Assembly: GCF_042468235.1 (NCBI RefSeq)
Contig: NZ_CP170386.1
Coordinates: forward strand, 372,001 to 436,000
DNA length: 64,000 nucleotides
Direction of reading: 5' to 3'
DNA from: Lonepinella sp042468235
GTDB lineage: Bacteria > Pseudomonadota > Gammaproteobacteria > Enterobacterales > Pasteurellaceae
This document shows positions 25,555 through 34,001 of the stretch, piece by piece. A model generated the notes under the pieces. The model was not told the origin of the DNA, ran no database searches, and saw nothing but the letters and a program-made list of their open reading frames with translations. Position 1 is the stretch's first letter, and the number at the start of each line of letters is the position of its first letter. The position numbers and the translations under genes are program-made.

Positions 25555-27411
25555 ATGAATGCATACTTACTTAATTTTCTCCAAACCCCATTGACTACCG
25601 TTATGGTTTTATTGATTGGTGCGATTTTTTTATTTATCCAAAATAAATTGCGTATGGATACGGTGGCGTTATTGGTCATGTTGGCATTTTGTTTAAGTGG
25701 TATTTTGAGCGTTGATGAAGTGTTTGCTGGTTTTAGCGATCCGAATATTATTTTGATTGCTTTGCTTTTTATCGTGGCAGAAGGGTTGGTACGTACAGGG
25801 GTGGCTTATCAAGTAAGCGAATGGCTGATGAAAGCCGCCAAAAACAGTGAAACCAAAGTATTAGTGTTATTAATGTTAGCGGTTGCCAGTTTAGGTGCAT
25901 TTATGAGTTCCACTGGCATCGTGGCAATTTTTATTCCTGTCGTACTAGTGATTTGCCAACAAATGAATATTTCACCAAAACGTCTGATGATGCCGTTAAG
26001 TATGGCTGGCTTAATTAGTGGTATGATGACCTTAATTGCAACGGCACCAAATTTGGTCGTGAATGCTGAATTAATGCGAACGCAGGCGGGACGTTTTAGC
26101 TTTTTTTCTTTTACGCCCATAGGTTTAATCGTTCTTGTATTGGGTGTGTTTTATATGTTAGTTGCTCGCCGTTGGCTTGCAACGGCGGAACAAGATAGTC
26201 AGGAAACGATCAGTCGCTATTCCATTAGTGATCTGATTGAAAGTTACCATTTACACGATCGAATTAAGCGTTTCGCTGTGCTAGAAGGATCAGATTTTAT
26301 TGGTAAAAGTGTAGAAGAATTGCATTTACGTTCTAATTATGGCTTAAATATTTTGGCAATTGAACGTTGGAAGCGTTTTAGACCCGTGTTTATGGTTGCT
26401 TCGTTGGGGAAAGAGGAAGTCCGTAAAAAAGATTTATTGATGATTGATATTAGCAATCCTGAATTGGATTTAACCGAATTCTGTCGTCAACATCATTTAG
26501 AACAGGCGGCGATTCGTAATAATAACTTTAACGAGCAAGCAAAATCCGTGGGGATGGCAGAAATTACACCGATTCCTGACGGTAGTGCGGAAGGCAAAAG
26601 TGTAGTGCAATTACGTTTTAGATCTTATTATGGCTTGAATATTATTGGAATTAAGCGTAATGGTGAGCGACTACAAGGAAACCTAGTGGAAGAGCCACTG
26701 AAGGTTGGGGATCTACTGTTGGTGATTGGACAGTGGAAATTATTACAACAACTACGTGATAAAACCAAATCTTTCTTTTTATTGAGTTATCCGAGCGAAA
26801 TTGATAAAGCGGTACCTGCAGCGAGTCAGGCATGGCATGCTATCTTTTCAATTGCTGTCATGGTATTGTTAATGGTAACAGGTATTGTACCGAACGTCAT
26901 TGCGGCTTTAATTGCCTGTTTAATGTTAGGCAAGTTTCGTTGTGTTGATGCCAAAAGTGCTTACGCCAGTATTCATTGGTCAAGCCTAATTTTAATTGTG
27001 GGTATGATGCCATTTTCCATTGCTTTACAAAAAACTGGCGGGGTAGATTTAGTCGTAGATCTTATGATTAATACTGTGGGCACTATGGGGAAACATTGGA
27101 TCTTAATCAGCTTGTTTATGCTGTGTGCCGTGGTTGGGTTATTTATATCCAATACTGCCACGGCTATTTTAGTGGCTCCAATAGCCATTAGTATGGCTCA
27201 ACAATTACATTTATCCCCGATGCCTTTTGCAATGACCGTGGCGATTGCCTCTTCCGCTGCCTTTATGACCCCAATTTCATCACCGGTGAATACCATGGTG
27301 TTAGGACCGGGGGGATATAAATTTGCTGATTTTGTGAAAATCGGTGTGCCATTTACCATTTTAGTGATGCTGGTGACCATATTTTGTATTCCCGTATTCT
27401 TTCCATTTTAA
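25555..27411 (+). CDS. SLC13-family permease with two TrkA-C domains
   Basis: A 618-aa inner-membrane anion symporter of the DASS/SLC13 type. Two bundles of helices (about residues 5-200 and 415-618) flank a cytoplasmic insert with two RCK/TrkA-C-like repeats, recognisable as the duplicated segments LRSNYGLNILAIERW and LRFRSYYGLNIIGIKRNG. C-terminal SSPVNTMVLGPGGY is the family's substrate loop. The substrate (dicarboxylate, sulfate or other) cannot be told. The ATG at 25555 is preferred over the adjacent GTG because AAGGA lies at good spacing. Confidence 0.85.
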   Translation: MNAYLLNFLQTPLTTVMVLLIGAIFLFIQNKLRMDTVALLVMLAFCLSGILSVDEVFAGFSDPNIILIALLFIVAEGLVRTGVAYQVSEWLMKAAKNSETKVLVLLMLAVASLGAFMSSTGIVAIFIPVVLVICQQMNISPKRLMMPLSMAGLISGMMTLIATAPNLVVNAELMRTQAGRFSFFSFTPIGLIVLVLGVFYMLVARRWLATAEQDSQETISRYSISDLIESYHLHDRIKRFAVLEGSDFIGKSVEELHLRSNYGLNILAIERWKRFRPVFMVASLGKEEVRKKDLLMIDISNPELDLTEFCRQHHLEQAAIRNNNFNEQAKSVGMAEITPIPDGSAEGKSVVQLRFRSYYGLNIIGIKRNGERLQGNLVEEPLKVGDLLLVIGQWKLLQQLRDKTKSFFLLSYPSEIDKAVPAASQAWHAIFSIAVMVLLMVTGIVPNVIAALIACLMLGKFRCVDAKSAYASIHWSSLILIVGMMPFSIALQKTGGVDLVVDLMINTVGTMGKHWILISLFMLCAVVGLFISNTATAILVAPIAISMAQQLHLSPMPFAMTVAIASSAAFMTPISSPVNTMVLGPGGYKFADFVKIGVPFTILVMLVTIFCIPVFFPF

Positions 27412-27426
27412 AAAATAAGGAAAAAA

Positions 27427-28017
27427 ATGACCGCAGTTAATGAAAAAATCCTAAAAATAGGCTTGGTTTCTATTTCAGACCGAGCTTCGCAAGGGGTATA
27501 TCAAGATCAAGGCATTCCTGAATTAACCGCTTGGTTAGAAACTGCCTTAGTGGATCCATTTCTGGTTGATACCCGTTTAATTCCTGATGAACAAGCGATT
27601 ATTGAGCAAACACTCATTGAATTGGTCGATCAACAACACTGTCATTTAGTTTTAACCACAGGCGGAACAGGACCAGCAAAAAGAGATGTGACACCTGATG
27701 CGACTCTGGCTATTGCGGATCGTGAAATGCCGGGATTTGGTGAGCAAATGCGTCAAGTCAGTTTACACTTTGTGCCGACTGCGATTCTTTCTCGTCAAGT
27801 AGGCGTGATTCGCAACAACAGCTTAATTTTAAATTTACCCGGGCAGCCAAAGGCGATTAAAGAAACCTTAGAAGGGGTAAAAGATGAAAATGGTAAGGTG
27901 TTGGTTAAAGGGATTTTTTCTGCCGTGCCTTATTGTTTACAACTGATTGATGGTATTTATATTGATACTAAACCCGAAGTGATTGAAAGTTTTCGCCCAA
28001 AATCGGCGAGAAAATAG
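27427..28017 (+). CDS. mog: Molybdopterin adenylyltransferase
   Basis: Adenylylates molybdopterin before molybdenum insertion. The 196-aa MogA-type protein has GLVSISDRASQGVYQDQG, TTGGTGPAKRDVTPDAT and LNLPGQPKA. It is 9 nt before glnB. It complements the molybdate uptake operon at the start of the window. Confidence 0.93.
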   Translation: MTAVNEKILKIGLVSISDRASQGVYQDQGIPELTAWLETALVDPFLVDTRLIPDEQAIIEQTLIELVDQQHCHLVLTTGGTGPAKRDVTPDATLAIADREMPGFGEQMRQVSLHFVPTAILSRQVGVIRNNSLILNLPGQPKAIKETLEGVKDENGKVLVKGIFSAVPYCLQLIDGIYIDTKPEVIESFRPKSARK

Positions 28018-28026
28018 GAGTTAAAG

Positions 28027-28365
28027 ATGAAAAAGATTGAAGCAATTATTAAACCATTTAAATTAGATGATGTACGTGAATCGCTTTCTGATCTTGGTAT
28101 TACTGGTATGACGGTGACTGAAGTGAGAGGCTTTGGTCGTCAAAAAGGGCATACGGAATTATATCGTGGGGCGGAATATTCCATTGATTTTTTACCCAAA
28201 GTGAAATTGGAAATTGTAGTACCTGATGACATTGTTGAACAATGTATTGAGGCTATCGTAGAGACGGCACAAACGGGTAAAATCGGAGATGGCAAAATTT
28301 TTGTTTATGATGTAGCACGTGTTATTCGTATTCGAACAGGTGAAGAAAATGAAGAAGCGATTTAA
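28027..28365 (+). CDS. glnB: Nitrogen regulatory protein P-II
   Basis: Signal protein that senses 2-oxoglutarate, ATP/ADP and glutamine and regulates glutamine synthetase adenylylation. 112 aa with the uridylylation tyrosine at position 51 in the T-loop (RGAEYSIDF) and the C-terminal signature TGKIGDGKIFV. AGGAG ribosome binding site. Confidence 0.96.
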   Translation: MKKIEAIIKPFKLDDVRESLSDLGITGMTVTEVRGFGRQKGHTELYRGAEYSIDFLPKVKLEIVVPDDIVEQCIEAIVETAQTGKIGDGKIFVYDVARVIRIRTGEENEEAI

Positions 28366-28387
28366 CTAATTAAATACGGTGTATTTT

Positions 28388-29452
28388 ATGATAAAAAACA
28401 ATCCATTAAATCAATTTATATTTGTTTCGGCGGCGTTGGTGATTATTTTTGCTGGGATCAAGATGTCTTCAGTAATAGTCGTTCCTTTTTTGCTCTCTTT
28501 ATTTATAGCGATAGTCTGTTCGCCAATTATTAAGTTTATGACAAAGAGAAATATACCGCACTGGTTAGCTATTGCCTTACTCTTCTTATTAATTCTACTT
28601 ATATTTTTCTTCTTGGTTGGGTTGATTAATGGTTCGGTACAAGAGTTTACTAAATCAATGCCACAATATCGTGAATTGATGACAGAGCGAATTAATGATT
28701 TTCAGTCATTTACTCGAAAATGGAAAATCCCTTTCTCAATGCGGCCAGATGCAGTTGTAAAATATTTTGATCCCAGTTCTATAATGAATTTTGCCAGTAG
28801 TTTGTTAATGAATTTCTCCAATGTTGTATCTAATGTATTTGTGTTAATTCTCGTCGTGATATTTATGCTATTGGAAGCCCCGACCGCTAAACGTAAATTT
28901 GCTATTGTATTCGGTCAACATAATAATCAAGAAAGCGAAGAAGAAAATCATTTAGAACGGGTATTAGAAAGTATCATAAGCTATCTTGGTATTAAAACAA
29001 TGGTGAGTTTACTGACAGCCGTGGCAATCTGGGTTGTATTGACTATAGCTGATGTACAGTATGCTATACTTTGGGCAACATTGAGCTTTTTATTCAATTA
29101 CATTCCTAATATTGGCTCAATTATTGCTGCCATACCTATTGTGGTACAAACAATGTTATTAAATGGGTTTACTGTAGGTTTTGTGGTAGCTATCAGTGTC
29201 ATTATTATTAATATGGTGATTGGTAATGTGCTTGAACCGAGATTGATGGGGAGAAAACTTGGCCTTTCAACCTTAGTCGTTTTTCTGTCTCTTTTATTTT
29301 GGGGCTGGATATTAGGTACTGTGGGAATGTTACTCTCTGTACCATTGACAATGGCATTGAAAATTGCGTTGGAATCCAGTCCGAGAACAGAACGTTATGC
29401 TATTTTATTAAGTGATCGTTTACCTAAAAAATCAGAATTACCGGGTTCTTAA
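28388..29452 (+). CDS. AI-2E-type (PerM/TqsA-like) transporter
   Basis: A 354-aa inner-membrane protein with about seven to eight helices of the AI-2E transporter family, whose members export small molecules or act in Na+/H+ exchange. Family features are the N-terminal hairpin, an amphipathic central region, and FLFNYIPNIGSIIAAIPIV plus GNVLEPRLMGRKLGLSTLVV in the second half. I prefer the ATG at 28388 to the GTG at 28379. Function in this organism is not deducible. Confidence 0.8.
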   Translation: MIKNNPLNQFIFVSAALVIIFAGIKMSSVIVVPFLLSLFIAIVCSPIIKFMTKRNIPHWLAIALLFLLILLIFFFLVGLINGSVQEFTKSMPQYRELMTERINDFQSFTRKWKIPFSMRPDAVVKYFDPSSIMNFASSLLMNFSNVVSNVFVLILVVIFMLLEAPTAKRKFAIVFGQHNNQESEEENHLERVLESIISYLGIKTMVSLLTAVAIWVVLTIADVQYAILWATLSFLFNYIPNIGSIIAAIPIVVQTMLLNGFTVGFVVAISVIIINMVIGNVLEPRLMGRKLGLSTLVVFLSLLFWGWILGTVGMLLSVPLTMALKIALESSPRTERYAILLSDRLPKKSELPGS

Positions 29453-29555
29453 TTCTATTTAGTTATAAAATAGAACAAATAACTATTTTTTTATTATTAA
29501 ATATTGTGTTAAAAATAGCATTAATAACAAAAAACATTCTTTCAAGGAGAAAACA

Positions 29556-30503
29556 ATGACAATTTTTGCAGATAATTCCTATTCTATTGGAAATACCCCA
29601 TTAGTGCGTTTAAATCATTTTGGTAATGGCAATATTGTGGTGAAAGTAGAAGGTCGTAACCCAAGTTTCAGTGTAAAATGCCGTATTGGTGCAAACATGG
29701 TATGGCAAGCGGAAGAAGACGGTATCTTAACCAAAGATAAGGAAATTGTAGATGCAACCAGTGGTAACACGGGGATTGCGTTAGCTTATGTAGCAGCAGC
29801 ACGAGGTTATAAAATTACCTTAACTATGCCTGAAACCATGAGTACTGAACGTAAACGTTTATTACGTGGCTTAGGAGTGAATTTGGTGTTAACCGAAGGA
29901 GCTAAAGGCATGAAAGGAGCGATTGCGAAGGCGGAAGAAATTGTAGCAAGCGATCCAAATCGTTATGTGATTTTAAAACAATTTGAAAATCCAGCTAATC
30001 CAGCCATTCACCAACAAACCACAGGTCCTGAAATTTGGAATGGTACAGAAGGTAAAGTGGATGTAATCGTAGCAGGAGTAGGAACCGGAGGTACTATTAC
30101 AGGAATTAGCCGTTATATCAAACTAGATCAAGGTAAGGCTATTACTTCAGTCGCAGTTGAACCGGCAGAAAGTCCAGTGATTACGCAGACCTTAAAAGGT
30201 CAAGAAGTGAAACCGGGCCCACATAAAATTCAAGGTATCGGAGCAGGCTTTATTCCTAAAAACTTAGATCTTGATTTAGTCGATCGAGTGGAACCGGTTG
30301 ATAGTGAAACCGCTATTGTAACTGCTCGCCGTTTAATGGCAGAAGAAGGTATTTTAGCGGGTATTTCATCTGGTGCAGCGGTTGCTGCTGCAGAGCGTAT
30401 TGCAAAATTACCTGAATTTGCTGATAAATTAATTGTAGTTATTTTGCCATCTGCTTCAGAGCGTTATTTAAGTACTGCTTTATTTGAAGGTGTAGAAGCA
30501 TAA
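29556..30503 (+). CDS. cysK: Cysteine synthase A
   Basis: Makes cysteine from O-acetylserine and sulfide, using pyridoxal phosphate. The PLP lysine is in NPSFSVKCRIG, the phosphate loop is VGTGGTITG, and SGNTGIALA is the substrate loop. 315 aa; the SVK-CR context and length favour CysK over CysM. AAGGAGA ribosome binding site; last core gene before the island. Confidence 0.94.
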   Translation: MTIFADNSYSIGNTPLVRLNHFGNGNIVVKVEGRNPSFSVKCRIGANMVWQAEEDGILTKDKEIVDATSGNTGIALAYVAAARGYKITLTMPETMSTERKRLLRGLGVNLVLTEGAKGMKGAIAKAEEIVASDPNRYVILKQFENPANPAIHQQTTGPEIWNGTEGKVDVIVAGVGTGGTITGISRYIKLDQGKAITSVAVEPAESPVITQTLKGQEVKPGPHKIQGIGAGFIPKNLDLDLVDRVEPVDSETAIVTARRLMAEEGILAGISSGAAVAAAERIAKLPEFADKLIVVILPSASERYLSTALFEGVEA

Positions 30504-30546
30504 TTTTCAAATCCCCTAAATAAAAATAATAAAAGTAGATAGTATT

Positions 30547-30575
30547 GACCAGCTCAGATGAGTTGGTCTTTTTTT
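30547..30575 (+). terminator. Terminator of cysK
   Basis: GACCAGCTC (30547-30555), loop AGAT and GAGTTGGTC (30560-30568) are followed by T7. Confidence 0.88.
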
Positions 30576-30633
30576 ATAAAAAAGTAAAGAGGTGAATATT
30601 TGAGTTTTTATCAGACACACAGAACGAGAACTT

Positions 30634-31087
30634 TTATATTTTAGGAGTACTTTTTTCTATGTAATCACTCCATAATTGCATTGCAGGTTTTCGTTGTTCT
30701 AAATAACTTGAACGGTTGTACGCACGTCTAACCCGATCTTTAAACAAGCCTCAATTACATCAGGCGAGATAAACAGCTCATATTCATTTAGATAAGTGCT
30801 GGCAATAGAGCGTAAATCGTGGGTATTTAAAATCTCGGATAGTGGGACAATATGTTTATTTTGCTTTTTTATTCTTTTGACCGGAATAGTCCATAACTTC
30901 TGATTAAAATCAATTTCCGACCATTCCGCATTACTAGCTTAAGCGGGGCGAACCATTGTTAAAAGTTGGAATTTAATTAAACAACGAGTAAGTAAAGTCC
31001 TTGACCGTCAGCAAGTTTATAATCTTTTTCTTTAGATTTTGCCTTAGAAATTTCGGTTACATTAAGTGGCTTTGTAGTACGTGGCAT
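30634..31087 (-). pseudogene. Degraded P4-type integrase of an earlier element
   Basis: On the minus strand, 31087-30977 encodes an integrase N-terminus (MPRTTKPLNVTEISKAKSKE, then DYKLADGQGLYLLV) and 30970-30634 matches the C-terminal third of the intact integrase at 45098-46306 closely at DNA level. The middle is missing, a second internal deletion removes about 140 bp, an 11-bp deletion near 30750 breaks the frame, and TAA interrupts it near 30940. It cannot make a working recombinase. It marks an earlier, related island at the same tRNA. Confidence 0.85.
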
Positions 31088-31183
31088 AAGGCTTTCCCTT
31101 GTTTTTAGTAGTACGCAATTTTGCAGTATCTTTGGAGTATAGTAAGATCCTACATAGGATACTACTAAAATCTGCGACAAGAA

Positions 31184-31311
31184 ACGATTAATTACGAGCG
31201 GTTACGATAAGCAAAAACACATTAAAGTCTGATTTTACTATAAAAAACAAAGCCTTCCGAGTGGTTACGAAAGGCTACGTTAAAAGACTTGGTGCCTGAG
31301 CGGGACTTGAA
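31184..31311. repeat. Left 128-bp direct repeat ending in a partial tRNA-Leu copy (attachment site)
   Basis: Matches 46405-46533 with two substitutions and one missing base. Its last 22 bp (31290-31311) copy the 3' end of tRNA-Leu (TGGTGC-CTGAGCGGGACTTGAA) but lack one G of the acceptor stem. I read this as the far attachment site of the island, preceded by the integrase flank of the older element. Confidence 0.8.
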
Positions 31312-31365
31312 TAAGGTATTTAATTTGTTGATTTTAAATATATTTAACTATTGTTAGTTTTGTCT

Positions 31366-31387
31366 ATACTGCTATCCATACTGCTAA
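31366..31387. promoter_or_regulatory. Integrase arm-type sites, left end
   Basis: Two copies of ATACTGCTAt/a (31366-31375 and 31378-31387), 12 bp apart, match the inverse of TTAGCAGTAT repeated upstream of the integrase. Presence at both island ends suits arm binding by Int or AlpA. Confidence 0.6.
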
Positions 31388-31457
31388 AAGTTAAATAGAA
31401 CTTGTCTAACAAAAAAACAATATATATTATTTGCCCTGTGTTTTAAATTTTATTAAA

Positions 31458-31563
31458 AAGGTATTCACCTATTCACCTTTTAATAAAAAATCCTTATATA
31501 TTAATATATTATAGGGTGAATACCTTATTTTTAAGTGTTCACTAGTGTTCACTAGTGTTCACC
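31458..31563. promoter_or_regulatory. Left iteron cluster with AT-rich core (crr/ori-like)
   Basis: AAGGTATTCACC (31458-31469) faces GGTGAATACCTT (31515-31526) across an AT-rich stretch. Three tandem 10-mers follow, AGTGTTCACT twice and AGTGTTCACC (31534-31563). The units match those at 44950-45052 and resemble the GGTGAACA core bound by the P4 alpha protein. The 460-bp gap 31312-31774 otherwise holds the arm sites and a promoter. Confidence 0.65.
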
Positions 31564-31689
31564 CTATAAAAAAGCCTAAAAATTCTGTAATTATATATTC
31601 TTTCTTTATTCCAAAGATTAAAAAATAATCAATCAAAAATTATTTACTTATCATAACCGACCGTATCCAATCGCTCAAAAAACAGGCTA

Positions 31690-31719
31690 TTTACATTCTC
31701 TTGAATGGGCTTATATTAT
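31690..31719 (+). promoter_or_regulatory. Candidate promoter of the head operon
   Basis: TTTACA (31690-31695), 18-bp spacer, TATTAT (31714-31719), 55 bp before the first structural gene. Confidence 0.45.
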
Positions 31720-31774
31720 GATATGGGCTGATTTTAGCCATTTTAATTAGGATGATATTTAAGCGGTTATTAAT

Positions 31775-32194
31775 ATGAACGTTCACAATAAAATTAGAAA
31801 TGAAATTATCGATCTGATTCGCAATGCTTTACCAAGCGTTGATAATTATTTCAATGGGCGAGTGTTTCTCACTGGTGGGATTAAAGAACAATTACCAGCG
31901 GTATCAGTTTATCTTAGCGATGCAAAATGTGAAGTAATTGCACTATCTGGCGTTTCTGAATGGTCAGCTGATTTGAATATTGGCATTTTAATTCCTTTTA
32001 ACCAAGGGGAAGAAAAGCTAGATGAGATTGCCGAAGTTATTAATAATCTAATCAAGTTTGATGGTTATGAAAATATTATATCAGCCGACCCAGCAAGCTA
32101 TGATTATGAATATGATGATGACGGTATATGGTTGGCAGGTTTATTAACTTATTCGATTAAATATCAACGTGATTCACACCGATATGAGCCATAA
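31775..32194 (+). CDS. Tail-terminator-like head-completion/adaptor protein
   Basis: A 139-aa protein resembling lambda GpU-type tail terminators: an N-terminal helix, FNGRVFLTGGIKEQLPAVSVYL, a helix with a DEIAEVINNL pattern and a final strand LLTYSIKYQ. In a satellite without tail genes it may cap the neck or join a helper tail to the satellite capsid. First gene of the head operon, 12 nt before the capsid gene. The family call rests on pattern, not on a search. Confidence 0.6.
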   Translation: MNVHNKIRNEIIDLIRNALPSVDNYFNGRVFLTGGIKEQLPAVSVYLSDAKCEVIALSGVSEWSADLNIGILIPFNQGEEKLDEIAEVINNLIKFDGYENIISADPASYDYEYDDDGIWLAGLLTYSIKYQRDSHRYEP

Positions 32195-32206
32195 GGACAA
32201 AAAATT

Positions 32207-33394
32207 ATGTTTAAAAAACTTTTAGAACTACGCCAACAAAAGGCAAAAGCCGTTGAAGATATGCGTAACATTTTGAGTAAAGCGGATGCGGAAAACCGCA
32301 GCTTAAATGAAACTGAATCAGCAGATTTTGATAAATTAAAAGGTTCGGTTAAACAGTTAAGCGATGAAATTTCCCGTTATGAATCTGTGACAGATGAAGA
32401 ACGTAACCAAGCAGGAAAACCAGTAGAAACAAGCAGTAAAGCTCAATTCGGAAACGATGAGCTACGCCATTACATTAAAACAGGTGAATTGCGTTCTACG
32501 CTATCCACGACTGCAAATGATGACGGCGGTTATACAGTAATCCCGCAATTAGATAAGCAAGTAATGAGCCGTTTAACTGATGACAGCATTATGCGTCAGA
32601 TTTGTAATGTGGTTCGCTTGCCAGTAGGGGCTAAAGAGTATAAGAAACTTGTTTCTGCTGGTGGTGCCGTGATTAATCATGGCGAAGAGGGTAAGGCACG
32701 CACAGCGACTGATACGCCAAAATTAAATGAAGTCACTATCGCTTTAAATCCTATTTATGCCTATCCGAAAACCACGCAAGAAATTTTAGATTTTTCTTCT
32801 ATTGATGTTTTAGGTTGGTTAACGGAAGAAATTTCAGAAAGTTTTGCAGAAACTGAAGAAGTAGATTTGACCGATGGCGACGGTAATAAAAAATCAAAAG
32901 GCTTGTTAGCTTATGCCCGTTCTACTAATAGCGATAAATCACGCCCGTTTGGCGAGTTGCAAAAATTAGAAGTTGCAGGGGCAGATAAAATCACCGCAGA
33001 TAATTTAATTGATTTGTTCTATACCTTACATAGTAAATATCGTAAAAATGCCGTTTGGGTGATGTCTTCTACCATTGCAGCGATGTTGCAAAAAATCAAA
33101 AATAAAAACGGTGATTATATTTGGCGTGACGGCTTAACCGCAGACGCTCCCGCAACGCTTTTAGGTCGTCCTGTTTATTTCCTTGAAACAATGCCAACGG
33201 GTGGAGCGAATCAAGCCGTATTAGCGTTTGGTGATTTTAAACGCGGTTATTATATCGTAGACCACGAAACAGGCGTACGCACTCGACCAGATAACATTAC
33301 AGAGCCAGGCTTTTATAAAGTCCATACCGATAAATATTTAGGCGGTGGCGTAGTGGATAGCAATGCGATCAAGTTTATTGAAACGACTGCTTAA
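32207..33394 (+). CDS. HK97-family major capsid protein
   Basis: A 395-aa shell protein. Residues 1-75 form a charged coiled coil typical of the delta (scaffold-like) domain removed by the protease, with DEISRYESVTDEER. The rest carries the HK97 fold pattern: GGYTVIPQLDKQVMSRL, the domain-start region DDSIMRQICNVVRLP, and a C-terminal WRDGLTADAPATLLGRPVYF. The island's own capsid is what separates it from capsid-remodelling satellites. A terminator-like hairpin follows. Confidence 0.88.
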   Translation: MFKKLLELRQQKAKAVEDMRNILSKADAENRSLNETESADFDKLKGSVKQLSDEISRYESVTDEERNQAGKPVETSSKAQFGNDELRHYIKTGELRSTLSTTANDDGGYTVIPQLDKQVMSRLTDDSIMRQICNVVRLPVGAKEYKKLVSAGGAVINHGEEGKARTATDTPKLNEVTIALNPIYAYPKTTQEILDFSSIDVLGWLTEEISESFAETEEVDLTDGDGNKKSKGLLAYARSTNSDKSRPFGELQKLEVAGADKITADNLIDLFYTLHSKYRKNAVWVMSSTIAAMLQKIKNKNGDYIWRDGLTADAPATLLGRPVYFLETMPTGGANQAVLAFGDFKRGYYIVDHETGVRTRPDNITEPGFYKVHTDKYLGGGVVDSNAIKFIETTA

Positions 33395-33407
33395 TAAATT
33401 CGATACA

Positions 33408-33429
33408 GGGGGCGTTAAGCCCCTTTTTT
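33408..33429 (+). terminator. Hairpin between capsid and protease genes
   Basis: GGGGC (33409-33413), loop GTTAA and GCCCC (33419-33423) are followed by T6. It could make capsid mRNA more abundant than downstream messages, fitting capsid stoichiometry. Confidence 0.65.
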
Positions 33430-33444
33430 GTCAGTGGGTAGAAT

Positions 33445-33999
33445 ATGAATAAAGATTTTGAAATTAGATCCGCAGATGTTCAGGCGGAAAATAAAAAACT
33501 GATTGGCTATGTGGTGAAATGGGATAGCCCTAGCGAATTATTATGGGGGGATTTTATAGAGCGTTTTTCCCCTAACGCCTTTGCAGAAAGTTTAGCGAGT
33601 GGGTCGGATATTCGGGCATTATTTGAACACGATTACAGCAAGTTATTAGGCAGAACGAAAGCCAATACGTTAAAACTGGAAGAAGATAAGATCGGGTTAC
33701 GTTTTGAATTAACGCCGCCTGATACGACCCTAGGGCGTGATTTATTGGTTAGTGTAGAGCGTGGCGATATTTCGGGCATGTCTTTTGGCTTTTTGGTTAA
33801 ATCCGAACAATGGGATTTTGATGTGACACCTTGCCAGCGAACAATTAAAAATGCGGAATTAGTGGAAATCACAGTAACGAGTATTCCTGCTTATCCTGAA
33901 AGTAATATTCAGATTGCCAAGCGTTCAATGGAACAGGCAAAAATTAAGCAAAAACCGACCGCACTTTTACACCGTTGGGCTGAATTAGCGGGGCTTTGA
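33445..33999 (+). CDS. HK97-family prohead protease
   Basis: Matures the prohead by cleaving the capsid delta domain. 184 aa with the family's catalytic contexts LFEHDYSKLLGRT (His) and GDISGMSFGFLV (Ser), preceded by GYVVKWDSPSELLWGDFIERFSPNAF. Ends just before portal. Order capsid-protease-portal is the reverse of HK97. Confidence 0.87.
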   Translation: MNKDFEIRSADVQAENKKLIGYVVKWDSPSELLWGDFIERFSPNAFAESLASGSDIRALFEHDYSKLLGRTKANTLKLEEDKIGLRFELTPPDTTLGRDLLVSVERGDISGMSFGFLVKSEQWDFDVTPCQRTIKNAELVEITVTSIPAYPESNIQIAKRSMEQAKIKQKPTALLHRWAELAGL

Positions 34000-34001
34000 T
34001 T

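Noticed and set aside
30977..31180. 67-aa ORF as a real gene
   Set aside because: Only its last 36 codons resemble integrase; the extended N-terminus is promoter-region DNA. It is part of the pseudogene.
31534..31563. Short tandem repeats as a CRISPR array
   Set aside because: The 10-bp units abut without spacers and match iterons at the other end of the island; no cas genes.
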